Below are positions 31,701-40,383 of a DNA stretch of 64,000 nt, one piece after another; position 1 is the stretch's first letter; each line of letters opens with the position of its first letter. Position numbers and translations under genes: made by a program. The stretch lies in contig JAGXRF010000064.1 of the NCBI GenBank assembly GCA_018335925.1, positions 123,831 to 187,830 of the forward strand, written 5' to 3'. The stretch is from Flavobacteriales bacterium. Its GTDB lineage: Bacteria > Bacteroidota > Bacteroidia > Flavobacteriales > Flavobacteriaceae. The notes below the pieces were generated by a model that did not search any database, was not told the DNA's origin, and worked only from the letters and a program-made list of their open reading frames with translations.

Positions 31701-31971
31701 AATGGCTGTTTTTGACGGATCTGTAATTCGTTTAAATGAAGTTTCTTTAGGATATGATTTCCCTAAAAAGTGGTTAGAAAAAACTCCTTTTGGTTCTATA
31801 TCTATGAATATCTCTGGATACAATCTATATTTTAGAGCAATCAATACACCTAAAGGTGTTAACTTTGATCCAAACATCATCGGTACCGGTGTTGGAAACG
31901 GTAGAGGTTTTGACTTCTTAAACGGTCCTAGTGGTAGAAGATTTGGTTTCAGCTTTAAAGCAACTTTCTAA
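28771..31971 (+). CDS. SusC/RagA-family TonB-linked outer-membrane transporter
   Basis: 1066 residues, usual SusC length. Signal peptide 1-22 (cleavage before QQ). Carboxypeptidase-D-like regulatory domain about 24-95 (SGVVKDPTGMPIPGVSVLVK, DFDGKYSI). TonB box region at 100-110 (MIEEVVVTAQG). Plug about 112-235 with NIRGYLSVSGSNQPLFIVDG and GTQGRNGVILITTKGG. Then a 22-strand barrel ending in FGFSFKATF with terminal Phe. It should import a ligand through the outer membrane using TonB energy, with the SusD-like lid encoded 10 bp downstream. The substrate is unknown: no glycosidase, lyase or regulator lies next to it. Confidence 0.95.
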   Translation: MKSKINKYLTLLLVMFVHFAFAQQRTVSGVVKDPTGMPIPGVSVLVKGTSNGTETDFDGKYSISAAPNQTLVFSYVGMKKQEVSASNSKVDIVLQEDAQMIEEVVVTAQGIKREKQALGYAVSEVKAADIEQRAEGDVARILNGKASGVIINQTSGVSGSATNINIRGYLSVSGSNQPLFIVDGVPFATDTNAQGDFFDGNNGSSRFLDIDPNNIESVNILKGFAAATLYGTQGRNGVILITTKGGANLKGPKKNEITINQSVFFNQIASLPDYQNTFGNGFDQSFGNFYSNWGPGFYANGLGGWNNPGTNVANDGTILHPYSRANLASVFPEYQGLRIPYAPVPNNVKDFFRTGVVSSTSLNFNGSSTDGKINYNFNYGRLEDEGFTPGNNLMRNSFAMGGRAILSNKFTVSGTFNFARTNFASPPVAYSNGSGVQGNGLSVFADIFYTPRNIDIQNWPYEHPITGENLSYRQNNDIMNPYWVVNNAKTSQMTNRFFGNGSLSYEVNKNMNLSYRIGFDFYNERNVQSINRGASRGPVLGEYVTYDNNNIIWDHNLVLSGMYQLTDKIGMSFQAGATSRHYTYDRQGVRSVDQIVRGVFRHFNFATQTPIQYTESQNIVGLYGQAEFDYDRNVYLTLASRNDWVSNFKQNSIFYPSVTVSWIPTKTFESLKSSGWGLDYLKVRGAYATSAGFGPSGYPVATTLNLNARYFQNNDNQVVVANSFSSVLGNPDLRPEVYSEVELGFDSKFLKNRISFDFSYFNRTTTDLITNRPLPPSSGFTSTTTNIGKIKGYGFEADLGAHIVKNDGNGFNWNMSANFTKYRSYVDDLGQDTDIIIMSGFTDLGNAAIAGQPFGVIIGSRIQRDANGNYMVNSQGDYIIEEGQHIIGDPNPDWIGNISNTFSYKNFNLNLLWSYTHGGDIYSQTIVSLLGRGLTTDTLDRLQTYILPGVDPSGNPNTIQINNSSYYFNNVMYGPSEMAVFDGSVIRLNEVSLGYDFPKKWLEKTPFGSISMNISGYNLYFRAINTPKGVNFDPNIIGTGVGNGRGFDFLNGPSGRRFGFSFKATF

Positions 31972-31981
31972 TTAAAAATCT

Positions 31982-33634
31982 ATGAAAAAAATAAAATTAT
32001 TAACCGTTAGTTTGTTTCTCATTGCTGGGGCATTAACTTACCAGTCTTGTGAAACAACCGAGTTGGATTTAACTGAAGATCCAAATGCCCTGACACCTGG
32101 TCAGGCCGACCCAAATTTTTATATTAACTCCATTCAAGTTGATTTTGCTACTACTGTGCAGTTATTTGGAAACACCGCAGGAGAAGTTACTCGAATAAAC
32201 TACATGAGTGGCAGAAATTATCAAAACGCTTATGGAGCAAACTTTTTTGATACCCGCTGGAGAAATGCCTACCAAAGAGTTATCAAAAATATTCGAGAAA
32301 TGAATCCAATAGCTGAAGAAAAAGGATTAACCAAACATATTGGAATGGGGCAAGTTATGGAAGCCTACATGATGGTTACTTTGGTTGACTTCTTTGGAGA
32401 TGTTCCCTATAGTGAAGCTTGGACAAGCGGAAATTTAGCTCCAAAATTAGATAGCGGAGCAAGTATCTATGATGCTAGTTTAGCTTTGTTAGACGAGGCA
32501 ATAGTCAATTTCAATGCAACTGCAACAGCTGAACCTGTTCACGATATGTATTACAATAAAAGTTGGGCTACATGGATAAAATTAGCTAATTCCTTAAAAA
32601 TGAAAATTTACATGCAAAGAAGATTGGTTGACCCAACTGCAGTAAGTTCATTTGAAGCAATTGTTGCAACAGGTGATTATATCCAGGAAGGAGAAGACTT
32701 TGAGTTTAAATGGGGAACCAACATTAACAACCCTGATTCAAGACATCCATTGTATGTAGGTGCCTACACTCCAACCGGAACTGAAGGCTACATGTCCAAT
32801 TGGTTAATGAATTACATGAAAAACACCAAAGCAATTCAAGACCCTAGAATGAAGTTTTACTTTTACAGACAAGTGAATGACACTCCAATTAGTGAAGAAT
32901 TAATTCGTTGCACCATTGAACCAACCCCAGCTCATTATTTAGCAGGTGGTCATACTTTTTGTAGAATCCCAAATAACGAAGGGTATTGGGGAAGAGACCA
33001 TGGAAATGACGAAGGAACTCCACCAGATGGTCAGCGTAAAACTGCTTATGGTTTGTATCCTGTAGGTGGTAGATTTGATGACAATTCTTTCCAAGCAATT
33101 AACGGAATTTCTTTTGGTGCTCAAGGAAGAGGAATTACTCCAATTTTCTTAGCTTCTACCGTTGACTTTTTGCGTGCGGAATCCTCTTTAAATGGTGGAA
33201 CAGGAAACACCAATGCATTGGTTGCTGCAGGAATCCAAAAATCATTTAACAAAGTACGAAGCTTTTTAGCTTTTGCAGGCTCTTACAATCCAAATGCAGT
33301 GCCATCTATTACTATGGATGCCAACTACATCTCTATCGTTGGTACACAATTGACCAATGCATCTACCACAGCTGCAAAAATGAATATAGTAGCAAAAGAG
33401 TTTTTTGTAACTTTGTTTGGTAACGGCATAGACGCATATAATTTTTACAGAAGAACAGGATTTCCTAACGATATCCAACCTAACGTAGAACCTAATCCGG
33501 GAGGATTTATTCGTTCATTCTTGTATCCTGCAAACGAAGCTAATACAAATGCAAATATGACCCAAAAGTCAACGGTTACCCAAAGAGTTTTTTGGGATAA
33601 TAATCCGGAAACTGGGTTCCCTGCTAATAATTAA
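31982..33634 (+). CDS. SusD/RagB-like outer-membrane lipoprotein (SusD-like_2 type)
   Basis: 550 residues. Lipoprotein signal with C23 (ALTYQSCE). The mature part begins DLTEDPNALTPGQADPNFYI, typical of the SusD-like_2 group, and contains the TPR-like helices and a long loop region (TPTGTEGYMSNWLMNYMKN). The C-terminal part has FLRAESSLNGG and VAKEFFVTLFGNGIDAYNFYRRTG. It should bind the ligand at the surface and close over the SusC barrel. It is 10 bp after the susC gene. Confidence 0.93.
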   Translation: MKKIKLLTVSLFLIAGALTYQSCETTELDLTEDPNALTPGQADPNFYINSIQVDFATTVQLFGNTAGEVTRINYMSGRNYQNAYGANFFDTRWRNAYQRVIKNIREMNPIAEEKGLTKHIGMGQVMEAYMMVTLVDFFGDVPYSEAWTSGNLAPKLDSGASIYDASLALLDEAIVNFNATATAEPVHDMYYNKSWATWIKLANSLKMKIYMQRRLVDPTAVSSFEAIVATGDYIQEGEDFEFKWGTNINNPDSRHPLYVGAYTPTGTEGYMSNWLMNYMKNTKAIQDPRMKFYFYRQVNDTPISEELIRCTIEPTPAHYLAGGHTFCRIPNNEGYWGRDHGNDEGTPPDGQRKTAYGLYPVGGRFDDNSFQAINGISFGAQGRGITPIFLASTVDFLRAESSLNGGTGNTNALVAAGIQKSFNKVRSFLAFAGSYNPNAVPSITMDANYISIVGTQLTNASTTAAKMNIVAKEFFVTLFGNGIDAYNFYRRTGFPNDIQPNVEPNPGGFIRSFLYPANEANTNANMTQKSTVTQRVFWDNNPETGFPANN

Positions 33635-33646
33635 AAAATTGTGAAG

Positions 33647-34600
33647 ATGAAAAAAATAGTAAAATCAAGTATCCTAATTGCATTGATATTTATTGCAGCA
33701 TGTAGCGATAACAACAATGTGGTAGACGATGTTTTTGCCAATACTACTTCGGGTGGTGTATTAAGAACCATACAAGTAGTTAGTGCAGATATCGCAGTTG
33801 GTGAGCCTAATGCTGAATTCAATGTAATTGTAGAAGTACAAGATGCAAAAGATGGAGCATTGAGTGATAAAATTGATGTGTATGCACGCTTTACCGATAA
33901 CAATAATGCTGGAGCAAACGACAGAAGTGAAACATTGATCAAAAGTATTCCTAATTCAAGTTTTATTGGAGGGAATCGTTTACCAAGAGCTGATGTTAAA
34001 GTAAGCATTGCTGAACTATTGGCTGGTTTAAACCTGGCTAGTGACCAATATTCTGGTGGTGACCGATTCGTAGTTCGTTTAGCATTGGTTATGAAAGATG
34101 GTAGAGTTTTTAGCAATAACAACGGAAATGCCAATATAGTTGGAGGTAGTTACTTTAACTCACCTTTTGTATACAATTCTAACGTTGTTTGTCCAATTAA
34201 CGAAAGTTTGGCAGGAACACATACTTTTCAATCTTTTAATATGAGAAGAGGTCCTAGTGCAGCTGGTGTTGCATGTGGAGGTACTATTAATGGTACTGTA
34301 ACCTGGACAGATACAGATGTTGCTGGAGAATATACCACTTCTGATTTATCATTTGGCCAATTTGGAGCATGTTGGGGAGATAGCCCTGCAACATCCGCAA
34401 GTGCAAAAATCAAATGGTTTTGTAAAAAGTTAGAAGCATTGGGAGTTGATCAATATGGCGATAGCTATACTTACACTATGGTAACCGTTTCTGGAAACCA
34501 AATGACTATCGATTGGATTAATACCTACAACGACAGAGGTAGAACCATCATTACTCGTCAGGGTGGTGCCAATTGGCCAGCTATTTTCCAAACACCGTAA
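33647..34600 (+). CDS. Lipoprotein of unknown function in the susCD operon
   Basis: 317 residues from the ATG at 33647; a GTG two codons upstream is possible but the ATG gives a better signal. Lipobox IFIAAC with C19, followed by SDNNN. That Ser-Asp-rich start resembles the surface-export signal described for flavobacterial lipoproteins, suggesting surface exposure. The mature protein looks beta-rich, with four conserved-looking Cys in the second half (NVVCPINESLAG, GVACGGTINGTVTW, GACWGDS, KWFCKKLE). It ends 28 bp before a strong terminator. Third-gene lipoproteins in SusCD operons often bind the ligand; function here is not recognised. Confidence 0.8.
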   Translation: MKKIVKSSILIALIFIAACSDNNNVVDDVFANTTSGGVLRTIQVVSADIAVGEPNAEFNVIVEVQDAKDGALSDKIDVYARFTDNNNAGANDRSETLIKSIPNSSFIGGNRLPRADVKVSIAELLAGLNLASDQYSGGDRFVVRLALVMKDGRVFSNNNGNANIVGGSYFNSPFVYNSNVVCPINESLAGTHTFQSFNMRRGPSAAGVACGGTINGTVTWTDTDVAGEYTTSDLSFGQFGACWGDSPATSASAKIKWFCKKLEALGVDQYGDSYTYTMVTVSGNQMTIDWINTYNDRGRTIITRQGGANWPAIFQTP

Positions 34601-34627
34601 TTTTTTTAGTTAGTTATACCACTAACC

Positions 34628-34661
34628 ACCACCGGCTCTTAAGGGAGTCGGTGGTTTTTTT
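34628..34661 (+). terminator. Rho-independent terminator of the susCD operon
   Basis: ACCACCGGCTC (34628-34638) pairs with GAGTCGGTGGT (34645-34655), one mismatch, loop TTAAGG, then seven Ts. The rlmB ATG follows 14 nt later. Confidence 0.92.
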
Positions 34662-34674
34662 ATATCTTTACCCC

Positions 34675-35409
34675 ATGGAAAATCAAACAATTTTTGGCAT
34701 CAGAGCTATATTAGAAGCCATTGAAAATGAAATAACTTTAGATAAAGTTTTCTTGTTAAAAGAGTCGCAAGGAACTTTAATGAGACAGCTTTTACACCAA
34801 CTTAAGCAAAAAGGAGTCAACTTTCAATTTGTTCCTGAAGAAAAATTCTACAAGTTTAAAGACAAAAACCACCAAGGTGCCATGGCACAAATTGCTCCTG
34901 TAAACTTTTGGGATTTAGAAATGTTAGTGGAAAAAGTAATGGCAGAAGAATCGAAACCTTTATTCTTATTATTAGATCAAATTTCAGATGCTCGAAACTT
35001 TGGTGCCATCTTGCGAACTGCTGCTTGTTGTGGTGTACATGGTATTATTGTTCCAAAGAGTGGATCCGCACCTGTAAATGCCGACACCATTAAAACCAGT
35101 GCTGGTGGTATTTTTCATGTACCAATTTGTAAAGTTGACCATTTAAAAGATGCCTTATTTTATTTACAAGGGTCAGAAGTAGCCATTTTTGCAGCAACAG
35201 AAAAGGCAGAAAACAATATATATCAAGCAAACTTTAACCAACCGATGGCACTTATCATGGGAAGTGAAGACAGAGGCATCAACCCTACCCTACTAAAAGT
35301 GATTGAGCATAAAGTAAAATTACCTATGACCGGTAAAATAGCATCTTTAAATGTTTCCGTGGCAAGCGGAGCTATTTTGTATGAAGTGATTAGACAACGA
35401 CAGGAGTAA
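34675..35409 (+). CDS. rlmB: 23S rRNA 2'-O-ribose methyltransferase RlmB (SpoU/TrmH family)
   Basis: 244 residues from ATG 34675. A longer frame extends upstream into the terminator and the lipoprotein gene but is not credible; MENQTIFGIRAILEAIENE is the family start. It should 2'-O-methylate G2251 (E. coli numbering) using SAM. The N-domain is the L30e-like substrate-binding domain. The knotted SPOUT domain shows the three motifs: LDQISDARNFGAILRTAA, IMGSEDRGINPTLL, and LNVSVASGAILYEVIRQ. TrmH-type tRNA methylation is the alternative, but the length and N-domain fit RlmB. Confidence 0.92.
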   Translation: MENQTIFGIRAILEAIENEITLDKVFLLKESQGTLMRQLLHQLKQKGVNFQFVPEEKFYKFKDKNHQGAMAQIAPVNFWDLEMLVEKVMAEESKPLFLLLDQISDARNFGAILRTAACCGVHGIIVPKSGSAPVNADTIKTSAGGIFHVPICKVDHLKDALFYLQGSEVAIFAATEKAENNIYQANFNQPMALIMGSEDRGINPTLLKVIEHKVKLPMTGKIASLNVSVASGAILYEVIRQRQE

Positions 35410-35450
35410 TGAAAGTTTCAATAACAATCAAAATTAAATAATTACAAAAT

Positions 35451-36221
35451 TCAATCCTTTTCTTTCTTTACATAATCATAAAGCACTTTAATGGAAGTAG
35501 TAAAATAGGATGCTATTTCCTCTTCTGGTTTTGGTTTTGGCTTAAAATTCCCGTTTTCGTCAAAATGTTGCATAAATGGGTCTAATTCCGGGTTAAAATC
35601 TGGTTTTTCCCAATCATATACCGGTACTTTTTGGTATTCCTTCATAGGAAAGGCAAAAGTGGTAAAAAATCCAACCAAGAAACCAGCCAAATGTCCTTCC
35701 CACGACATCCCGTCTTTTACATTCGGAAAAATATACCAAATCATTCCTCCATAAAACATTACAATTGACAAGGACAATGCCACAAGCCTGTAATGCTTGG
35801 TTTGAATTCCTTTAAAAAATAAAAAACTCACTAAAAAGTAAATAAAACCACTTGCTCCAATATGGTAACTTTCTCTTCCTATGAACCAAGTAACCAATCC
35901 GGTTACAAAAAAACCTATCCAAATTACTTGACTACTTATTGAGCGATAAAAAAATCGCAAAGCCATTAACAATACAAAAAGGGGAATGGAATTATTCCAC
36001 AAATGTTCTAACGAACCATGAATAAAAGGACTGCAAAATATTCCCCTTAAACCCAAGAAGGTTCTAGGTAAAATGCCCCATTCAAACTGATCTATCCAAA
36101 ATCGAATTTGTACCCAATATCCCACCCAAATTGCCAATACTGACAACAAAGGAATTAAAATGACGGATGGTGATAAAGCAGTGTTTTTGTCCAAAACTAT
36201 AATTTTCAAATATAAAATCAA
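35451..36221 (-). CDS. Rhomboid-family intramembrane serine protease
   Basis: 256 residues with about six membrane segments between residues 18 and 195. The catalytic serine is in GASGF (S124) and the catalytic histidine in HLAGFLVG (H177). The HGSLEHLWNN segment (68-77) is the conserved rhomboid oxyanion/loop motif. A soluble C-terminal tail of about 60 residues is rich in Pro, Glu and Asp. It should cleave membrane-spanning substrates; none can be named. It is convergent with rlmB and divergent from rarA. Confidence 0.92.
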   Translation of the reverse strand: MILYLKIIVLDKNTALSPSVILIPLLSVLAIWVGYWVQIRFWIDQFEWGILPRTFLGLRGIFCSPFIHGSLEHLWNNSIPLFVLLMALRFFYRSISSQVIWIGFFVTGLVTWFIGRESYHIGASGFIYFLVSFLFFKGIQTKHYRLVALSLSIVMFYGGMIWYIFPNVKDGMSWEGHLAGFLVGFFTTFAFPMKEYQKVPVYDWEKPDFNPELDPFMQHFDENGNFKPKPKPEEEIASYFTTSIKVLYDYVKKEKD

Positions 36222-36277
36222 AGATCAAACCAATAAAACAAAAATGCAAACTTGTCATAAATATGTATCTTTATGCC

Positions 36278-37558
36278 ATGAATAATATCCCGCTTGCCGA
36301 ACGTTTACGACCTCAGAATTTAGACCAATACATTGGCCAAAAAAAACTAATTGGTGCTCATGGAATTCTTCGAAAATCTGTAGAGAAAGGTATCATTCCA
36401 AGCATGATTTTTTGGGGACCACCAGGTACCGGAAAAACCACATTGGCACAAATTATTGCCCAAACTTCCCAACGGCCATTTTATGTGTTAAGTGCCATCA
36501 ATAGCGGAGTAAGTGCCGTTAGAGAGGTAATAGCTAAAGCCAAAAAAGACACTGGACTTTTTACTGCTAAAAACCCCATTTTGTTTATTGATGAAATTCA
36601 TCGTTTTAGCAAATCTCAACAAGACTCCCTTTTGGCAGCGGTAGAAAAAGGTTGGGTAACATTAATTGGTGCCACTACCGAAAATCCAAGTTTTGAAGTC
36701 ATCCCAGCTTTATTGTCAAGATGTCAGGTATATATTTTAGAAGCCTTTGCAAAAGATGATTTAGAAGCTTTATTACATCGAGCAATTACAGAGGATGAAA
36801 TGTTAAAATCAAAGCAATTGGTTTTAAAACAAACCGAAAGTTTGCTAGCAATTTCTGGAGGAGATGCCCGAAAATTATTGAATTCTTTAGAATTGGTGGC
36901 ATTAAATGTTGATAATGGTACCGAAATTACCAATACCTTAGTTCAGGAGATTGTTCCGAAAAAACTAGCCAATTTTGACAAGAATGGAGAAAATCACTAT
37001 GATATCATCTCAGCCTTGATTAAATCCGTTAGAGGAAGCGACCCCAATGCTGCTGTATACTGGCTGGCCAGATTGTTAGAAGGTGGAGAAGATGTTAAAT
37101 TTATAGCCCGAAGATTACTCATTTTAGCTGCGGAAGATGTTGGCTTAGCCAATCCAACTGCATTGATTTTAGCCAATAATACCTTTCAGGCAGTACAAGT
37201 AATTGGGCATCCGGAAAGCAGAATATTGTTAAGCGAATGTGTCATTTATTTGGCTACTTCTCCTAAAAGCAATTCGGCTTACATGGCCATAAACCATGCC
37301 CAACAGTTGGTACAAAAATCCGGTGATTTACCTGTGCCATTACATTTACGAAATGCCCCAACCAAATTAATGAAAGAAATTGGTTATGGCGAAAACTATG
37401 CTTATGCCCACAACTATGCTAATAATTTTGTAGAACAAGAATTTTTTCCTAACTCATTAGAGGGTACTTCTTTGTATCAACCCGGAAACAACTTAAGAGA
37501 AAAAGAACTAGAAAAATTCATCGAAAACAGGTGGAAGGACAAATACCACTCTAAATAA
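36278..37558 (+). CDS. rarA: Replication-associated recombination protein RarA (MgsA), AAA+ ATPase
   Basis: 426 residues from the ATG at 36278; an in-frame ATG 15 bp upstream gives an MYLYA extension absent from the family. [19 protein letters not shown] is the clamp-loader-like start. Walker [10 protein letters not shown] at about 47-55, Walker [11 protein letters not shown], sensor 1 [10 protein letters not shown], and sensor 2/ C-domain [13 protein letters not shown] are present, followed by the MgsA tetramerisation domain ([20 protein letters not shown]). It acts on stalled replication forks. Confidence 0.95.
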   Translation: MNNIPLAERLRPQNLDQYIGQKKLIGAHGILRKSVEKGIIPSMIFWGPPGTGKTTLAQIIAQTSQRPFYVLSAINSGVSAVREVIAKAKKDTGLFTAKNPILFIDEIHRFSKSQQDSLLAAVEKGWVTLIGATTENPSFEVIPALLSRCQVYILEAFAKDDLEALLHRAITEDEMLKSKQLVLKQTESLLAISGGDARKLLNSLELVALNVDNGTEITNTLVQEIVPKKLANFDKNGENHYDIISALIKSVRGSDPNAAVYWLARLLEGGEDVKFIARRLLILAAEDVGLANPTALILANNTFQAVQVIGHPESRILLSECVIYLATSPKSNSAYMAINHAQQLVQKSGDLPVPLHLRNAPTKLMKEIGYGENYAYAHNYANNFVEQEFFPNSLEGTSLYQPGNNLREKELEKFIENRWKDKYHSK

Positions 37559-37565
37559 AACCAAT

Positions 37566-37597
37566 AAAAAAAGCCCACGATTTTACTGTGGGCTATT
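37566..37597. terminator. Bidirectional terminator between rarA and the LTxxQ gene
   Basis: AGCCCAC (37572-37578) pairs with GTGGGCT (37588-37594). The T-run is stronger on the minus strand (plus A-run 37566-37572), but rightward reading also meets TTTT within ten bases. Confidence 0.82.
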
Positions 37598-37601
37598 CGT
37601 T

Positions 37602-38000
37602 TTATTTTTGTTTTCCTTCTTTTTTCTTTTCTCTTTTCTGCTGCATCTCCCCTCTTTTTTCTTGCATTTTTTCACGATTCTCTTTTTTGATGGCTTCCCA
37701 TTTTTCTTTTTGCTCTGGAGTTAAAATTTTATCCATCTCCGCTTTAAAAGCTTTTCTCTCCTCCATTTTTTCACGCATTTTTGCCCTACGCTCTTCCATT
37801 TCAGCCTTTCTGGCTTCTGCCTGTTTGGCCAACAATTCTTTTACTTGTTTTTTTTGATCGTCTGATAACTGTAGTTCAGTCGACATACGCTCTGTCATTT
37901 TTTCTACCCTTACTTCTGCATTCATTGGTTGCTGACCTTCTCTTTTTTGAGCAAATGCCATACTTGTTAACATTAATGCTCCAATCAATACTTGTTTCAT
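37602..38000 (-). CDS. Small periplasmic LTxxQ (Spy/DUF4890-like) protein
   Basis: 132 residues. Signal peptide MKQVLIGALMLTSMAFA (1-17). The mature protein is almost entirely charged helix, rich in Lys, Glu, Arg and Met, with two LTxxQ-type motifs: LQLSDDQKKQVKELL and ILTPEQKEKWEAI. Such proteins resemble the Spy/CpxP periplasmic chaperones; the C-terminal third is a simple Lys/Glu/Gln/Arg repeat. It is a single gene with its own terminator. Confidence 0.75.
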   Translation of the reverse strand: MKQVLIGALMLTSMAFAQKREGQQPMNAEVRVEKMTERMSTELQLSDDQKKQVKELLAKQAEARKAEMEERRAKMREKMEERKAFKAEMDKILTPEQKEKWEAIKKENREKMQEKRGEMQQKREKKKEGKQK

Positions 38001-38182
38001 TGCTACTTTATTAAATGGTTATAATGCTAAGACCATAACCAAAATCAAAGGTTTATTCTTTCACAAAATTTTAAGAGCATCTTCTATCTTACAAAAAAAC
38101 TATCTACATTTAAATAACTATATTCGCAAGCGAAACATTTTGGTATTTGATGCTACAAATACTGTAATTAATTTATCTCAAC

Positions 38183-40330
38183 ATGAAAAAAATAATTTTG
38201 ACCCTAGTGGTTATTTGTTCCTTGCTTCCAAATGTTTTGAAAGCAGATGAAGGAATGTGGTTTTTAATGCATATCCAACGTTTAAACCAACGTGATATGC
38301 AAAAAATGGGCTTGCAGTTAACTGCTGAAGAAATTTACAGCATCAACAACAGCAGCCTTAAAGATGCTATCGTACAATTTAATGGAGGTTGTACTGCAGA
38401 AATTATTTCTAAAGATGGTTTGGTATTAACCAACCACCACTGTGGTTATGATGCCATTGCAGAATTATCAACACCTGAAAGCAATTACTTGCGTGATGGT
38501 TTTTGGGCAATGAACAGAAAACAAGAGTTAAAACCTAAAAGTTTGTTTGTTCGCTTCTTTGTTCGTATGGACGATGTTACCAAAAGAATTTTAGGAGTGG
38601 TAAACAACCAAATGACTGAAGCTGAAAGAGAAAAAGCCATTAACCAAGAAATTGCCAAAATTCAAAAAGAAAATGATGGTGGTGGAAAATATACTGTTTC
38701 TGTACGTCCGTTTTTTCAAGGTAATGAATACTACTATTTTGTTTATGAAGATTATACTGATGTTCGTTTGGTAGGAACTCCAACCGAAAGTATTGGAAAA
38801 TTTGGTGGAGACACCGACAACTGGGAATGGCCTCGTCATACCGGTGACTTTGCCTTGTTTAGAGTATATGCCGACAAAAACAATAGCCCAGCAGATTATT
38901 CTACAGACAATGTTCCTTTTAAACCAAAACACCATTTGCCAATTAGCTTGAAAGGTGTAAAAGAAGGTGATTTTGCTATGATTTTAGGATATCCTGGAAG
39001 AACTAACCGTTGGATGCCAGCCGAAGGAATTGAACAAAATGTAAAATTTGCCTATCCTGCTTGGGTAGAAGGAAGTAAAATGAGTATGGATAAAATGAAA
39101 GTGCATATGGATAAAGACGATAAAATTCGTTTAGATTATGCTTCTAAATATGCTTCTATTGCCAACTACTGGAAAAATCGTCAAGGAATGATTGATGCGT
39201 TGACTAAATTTAAAACTGCCGATTTAAAACGTAAAACTGAAAAGAAATTTGAAAGTTGGGCAAATAGAAAAGCCAACAAAGAAATGTACGGTAGTGTGAT
39301 TACCGATATCAATGCTTTTTATGGAATGACCAATGAAAAAGCCAGACACGACAACTATTTACAAACTATGTTACGTGGAAGTGCTTTTGCTATATTGCCA
39401 AGTAGACTTGGCAGAAGTTTGATTCAATATGCCAAAGGAAGTCAAGCAGAACGAGATGGCATGAAAGGAAGATTGGTTGGTGCCATTGAGGCTAGTTTTG
39501 AAGGTGTTTATATGCCTTTAGAAAAAGATGTGATGGCTGGTCAGTTAGAATTGTATTCTACCAAAGCTGTTGGTTATCCGTTAGCTAGCAAAGTTCAAGA
39601 AATGGTGAATAACAAAACCGATTTTGCTAAATATGTAGATAATGCTTTTGACTTAAGCTTATTTACTTCTAAAGAAAGATTATTAGCTTTCTTAGAATTA
39701 CCAAATGTAGCTTTGATAGAAAATGACCCAATGTATCAACTTTCTAGCAATTTATTAGAGCATTTAAACAACAAATCGGATGCTTTAAAAGCCGCAGAAG
39801 AAAAATACCAAAAAGGTTTCCGCAATTTGGTAGCAGGACTAAGAGCGTCTAAATTAAGTACTATTCAGTATCCGGATGCCAACTCTACTTTGCGTTTAAC
39901 ATACGGTAAAGTAAGAGCATTACCAGCGGATAAAAGAAATGATGCTAAAATCAATAACTACACTACCCTTGAAGGGATGGTAAAAAAACACAAAGCTGGT
40001 GACCCAGAATTTGATTTATCAGCTCCTTTGATTGAACTATTCAATAAAAAAGATTTTGGAATGTATGCAGATAAAGCAGGCTACATGCCAGTAAACTTTT
40101 TAACGGATAATGATATTACTGGTGGTAATTCAGGTTCTCCGGTATTAAATGGCAAAGGAGAATTGATTGGTTTGGCTTTTGATGGCAACATTGAAGCCAT
40201 GGCAGGAGATGTTAACTTTGACAAAAACCTACAAAGAACCATTAATGTGGATGCTCGTTTTATATTATTCATCATTGATAAATATGCTGGTGCAAAACAC
40301 TTAATAGAGGAAATGACTATTGTAAGATAA
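38183..40330 (+). CDS. S46-family dipeptidyl-peptidase, DPP7 type
   Basis: 715 residues with signal peptide 1-21 (cleaved before DEGMW). It removes dipeptides from peptide N-termini in the periplasm. The catalytic triad is visible: H86 in TNHHCGYD, D222 in RHTGDFALFRVYAD, and S650 in GGNSGSPVLNG. The family's specificity position, 18 residues after the serine, is glycine here (G668, in LAFDGN); glycine marks DPP7 (hydrophobic P1), while DPP11 has arginine. It is a single gene ended by a strong hairpin, convergent with the A2M gene. Confidence 0.94.
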   Translation: MKKIILTLVVICSLLPNVLKADEGMWFLMHIQRLNQRDMQKMGLQLTAEEIYSINNSSLKDAIVQFNGGCTAEIISKDGLVLTNHHCGYDAIAELSTPESNYLRDGFWAMNRKQELKPKSLFVRFFVRMDDVTKRILGVVNNQMTEAEREKAINQEIAKIQKENDGGGKYTVSVRPFFQGNEYYYFVYEDYTDVRLVGTPTESIGKFGGDTDNWEWPRHTGDFALFRVYADKNNSPADYSTDNVPFKPKHHLPISLKGVKEGDFAMILGYPGRTNRWMPAEGIEQNVKFAYPAWVEGSKMSMDKMKVHMDKDDKIRLDYASKYASIANYWKNRQGMIDALTKFKTADLKRKTEKKFESWANRKANKEMYGSVITDINAFYGMTNEKARHDNYLQTMLRGSAFAILPSRLGRSLIQYAKGSQAERDGMKGRLVGAIEASFEGVYMPLEKDVMAGQLELYSTKAVGYPLASKVQEMVNNKTDFAKYVDNAFDLSLFTSKERLLAFLELPNVALIENDPMYQLSSNLLEHLNNKSDALKAAEEKYQKGFRNLVAGLRASKLSTIQYPDANSTLRLTYGKVRALPADKRNDAKINNYTTLEGMVKKHKAGDPEFDLSAPLIELFNKKDFGMYADKAGYMPVNFLTDNDITGGNSGSPVLNGKGELIGLAFDGNIEAMAGDVNFDKNLQRTINVDARFILFIIDKYAGAKHLIEEMTIVR

Positions 40331-40350
40331 ACATTAACAAACAAAACTTT

Positions 40351-40382
40351 AAAAGGCACTTCGAATGGAGTGCCTTTTGTAT
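40351..40382. terminator. Bidirectional terminator between the S46 peptidase and the A2M gene
   Basis: AAAAGGCACT (40351-40360) pairs with AGTGCCTTTT (40369-40378) around TCGAATGG. It can stop both convergent transcripts. Confidence 0.87.
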
Positions 40383-40383
40383 T

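Noticed and set aside
34573..34674. Longer reading frame upstream of rlmB starting inside the lipoprotein gene
   Set aside because: It would run through a strong terminator; the ATG at 34675 gives the standard RlmB N-terminus.
36241..36277. Promoter ahead of rarA (TATCTTTA)
   Set aside because: The -7-like element has no TTTG at an acceptable distance.
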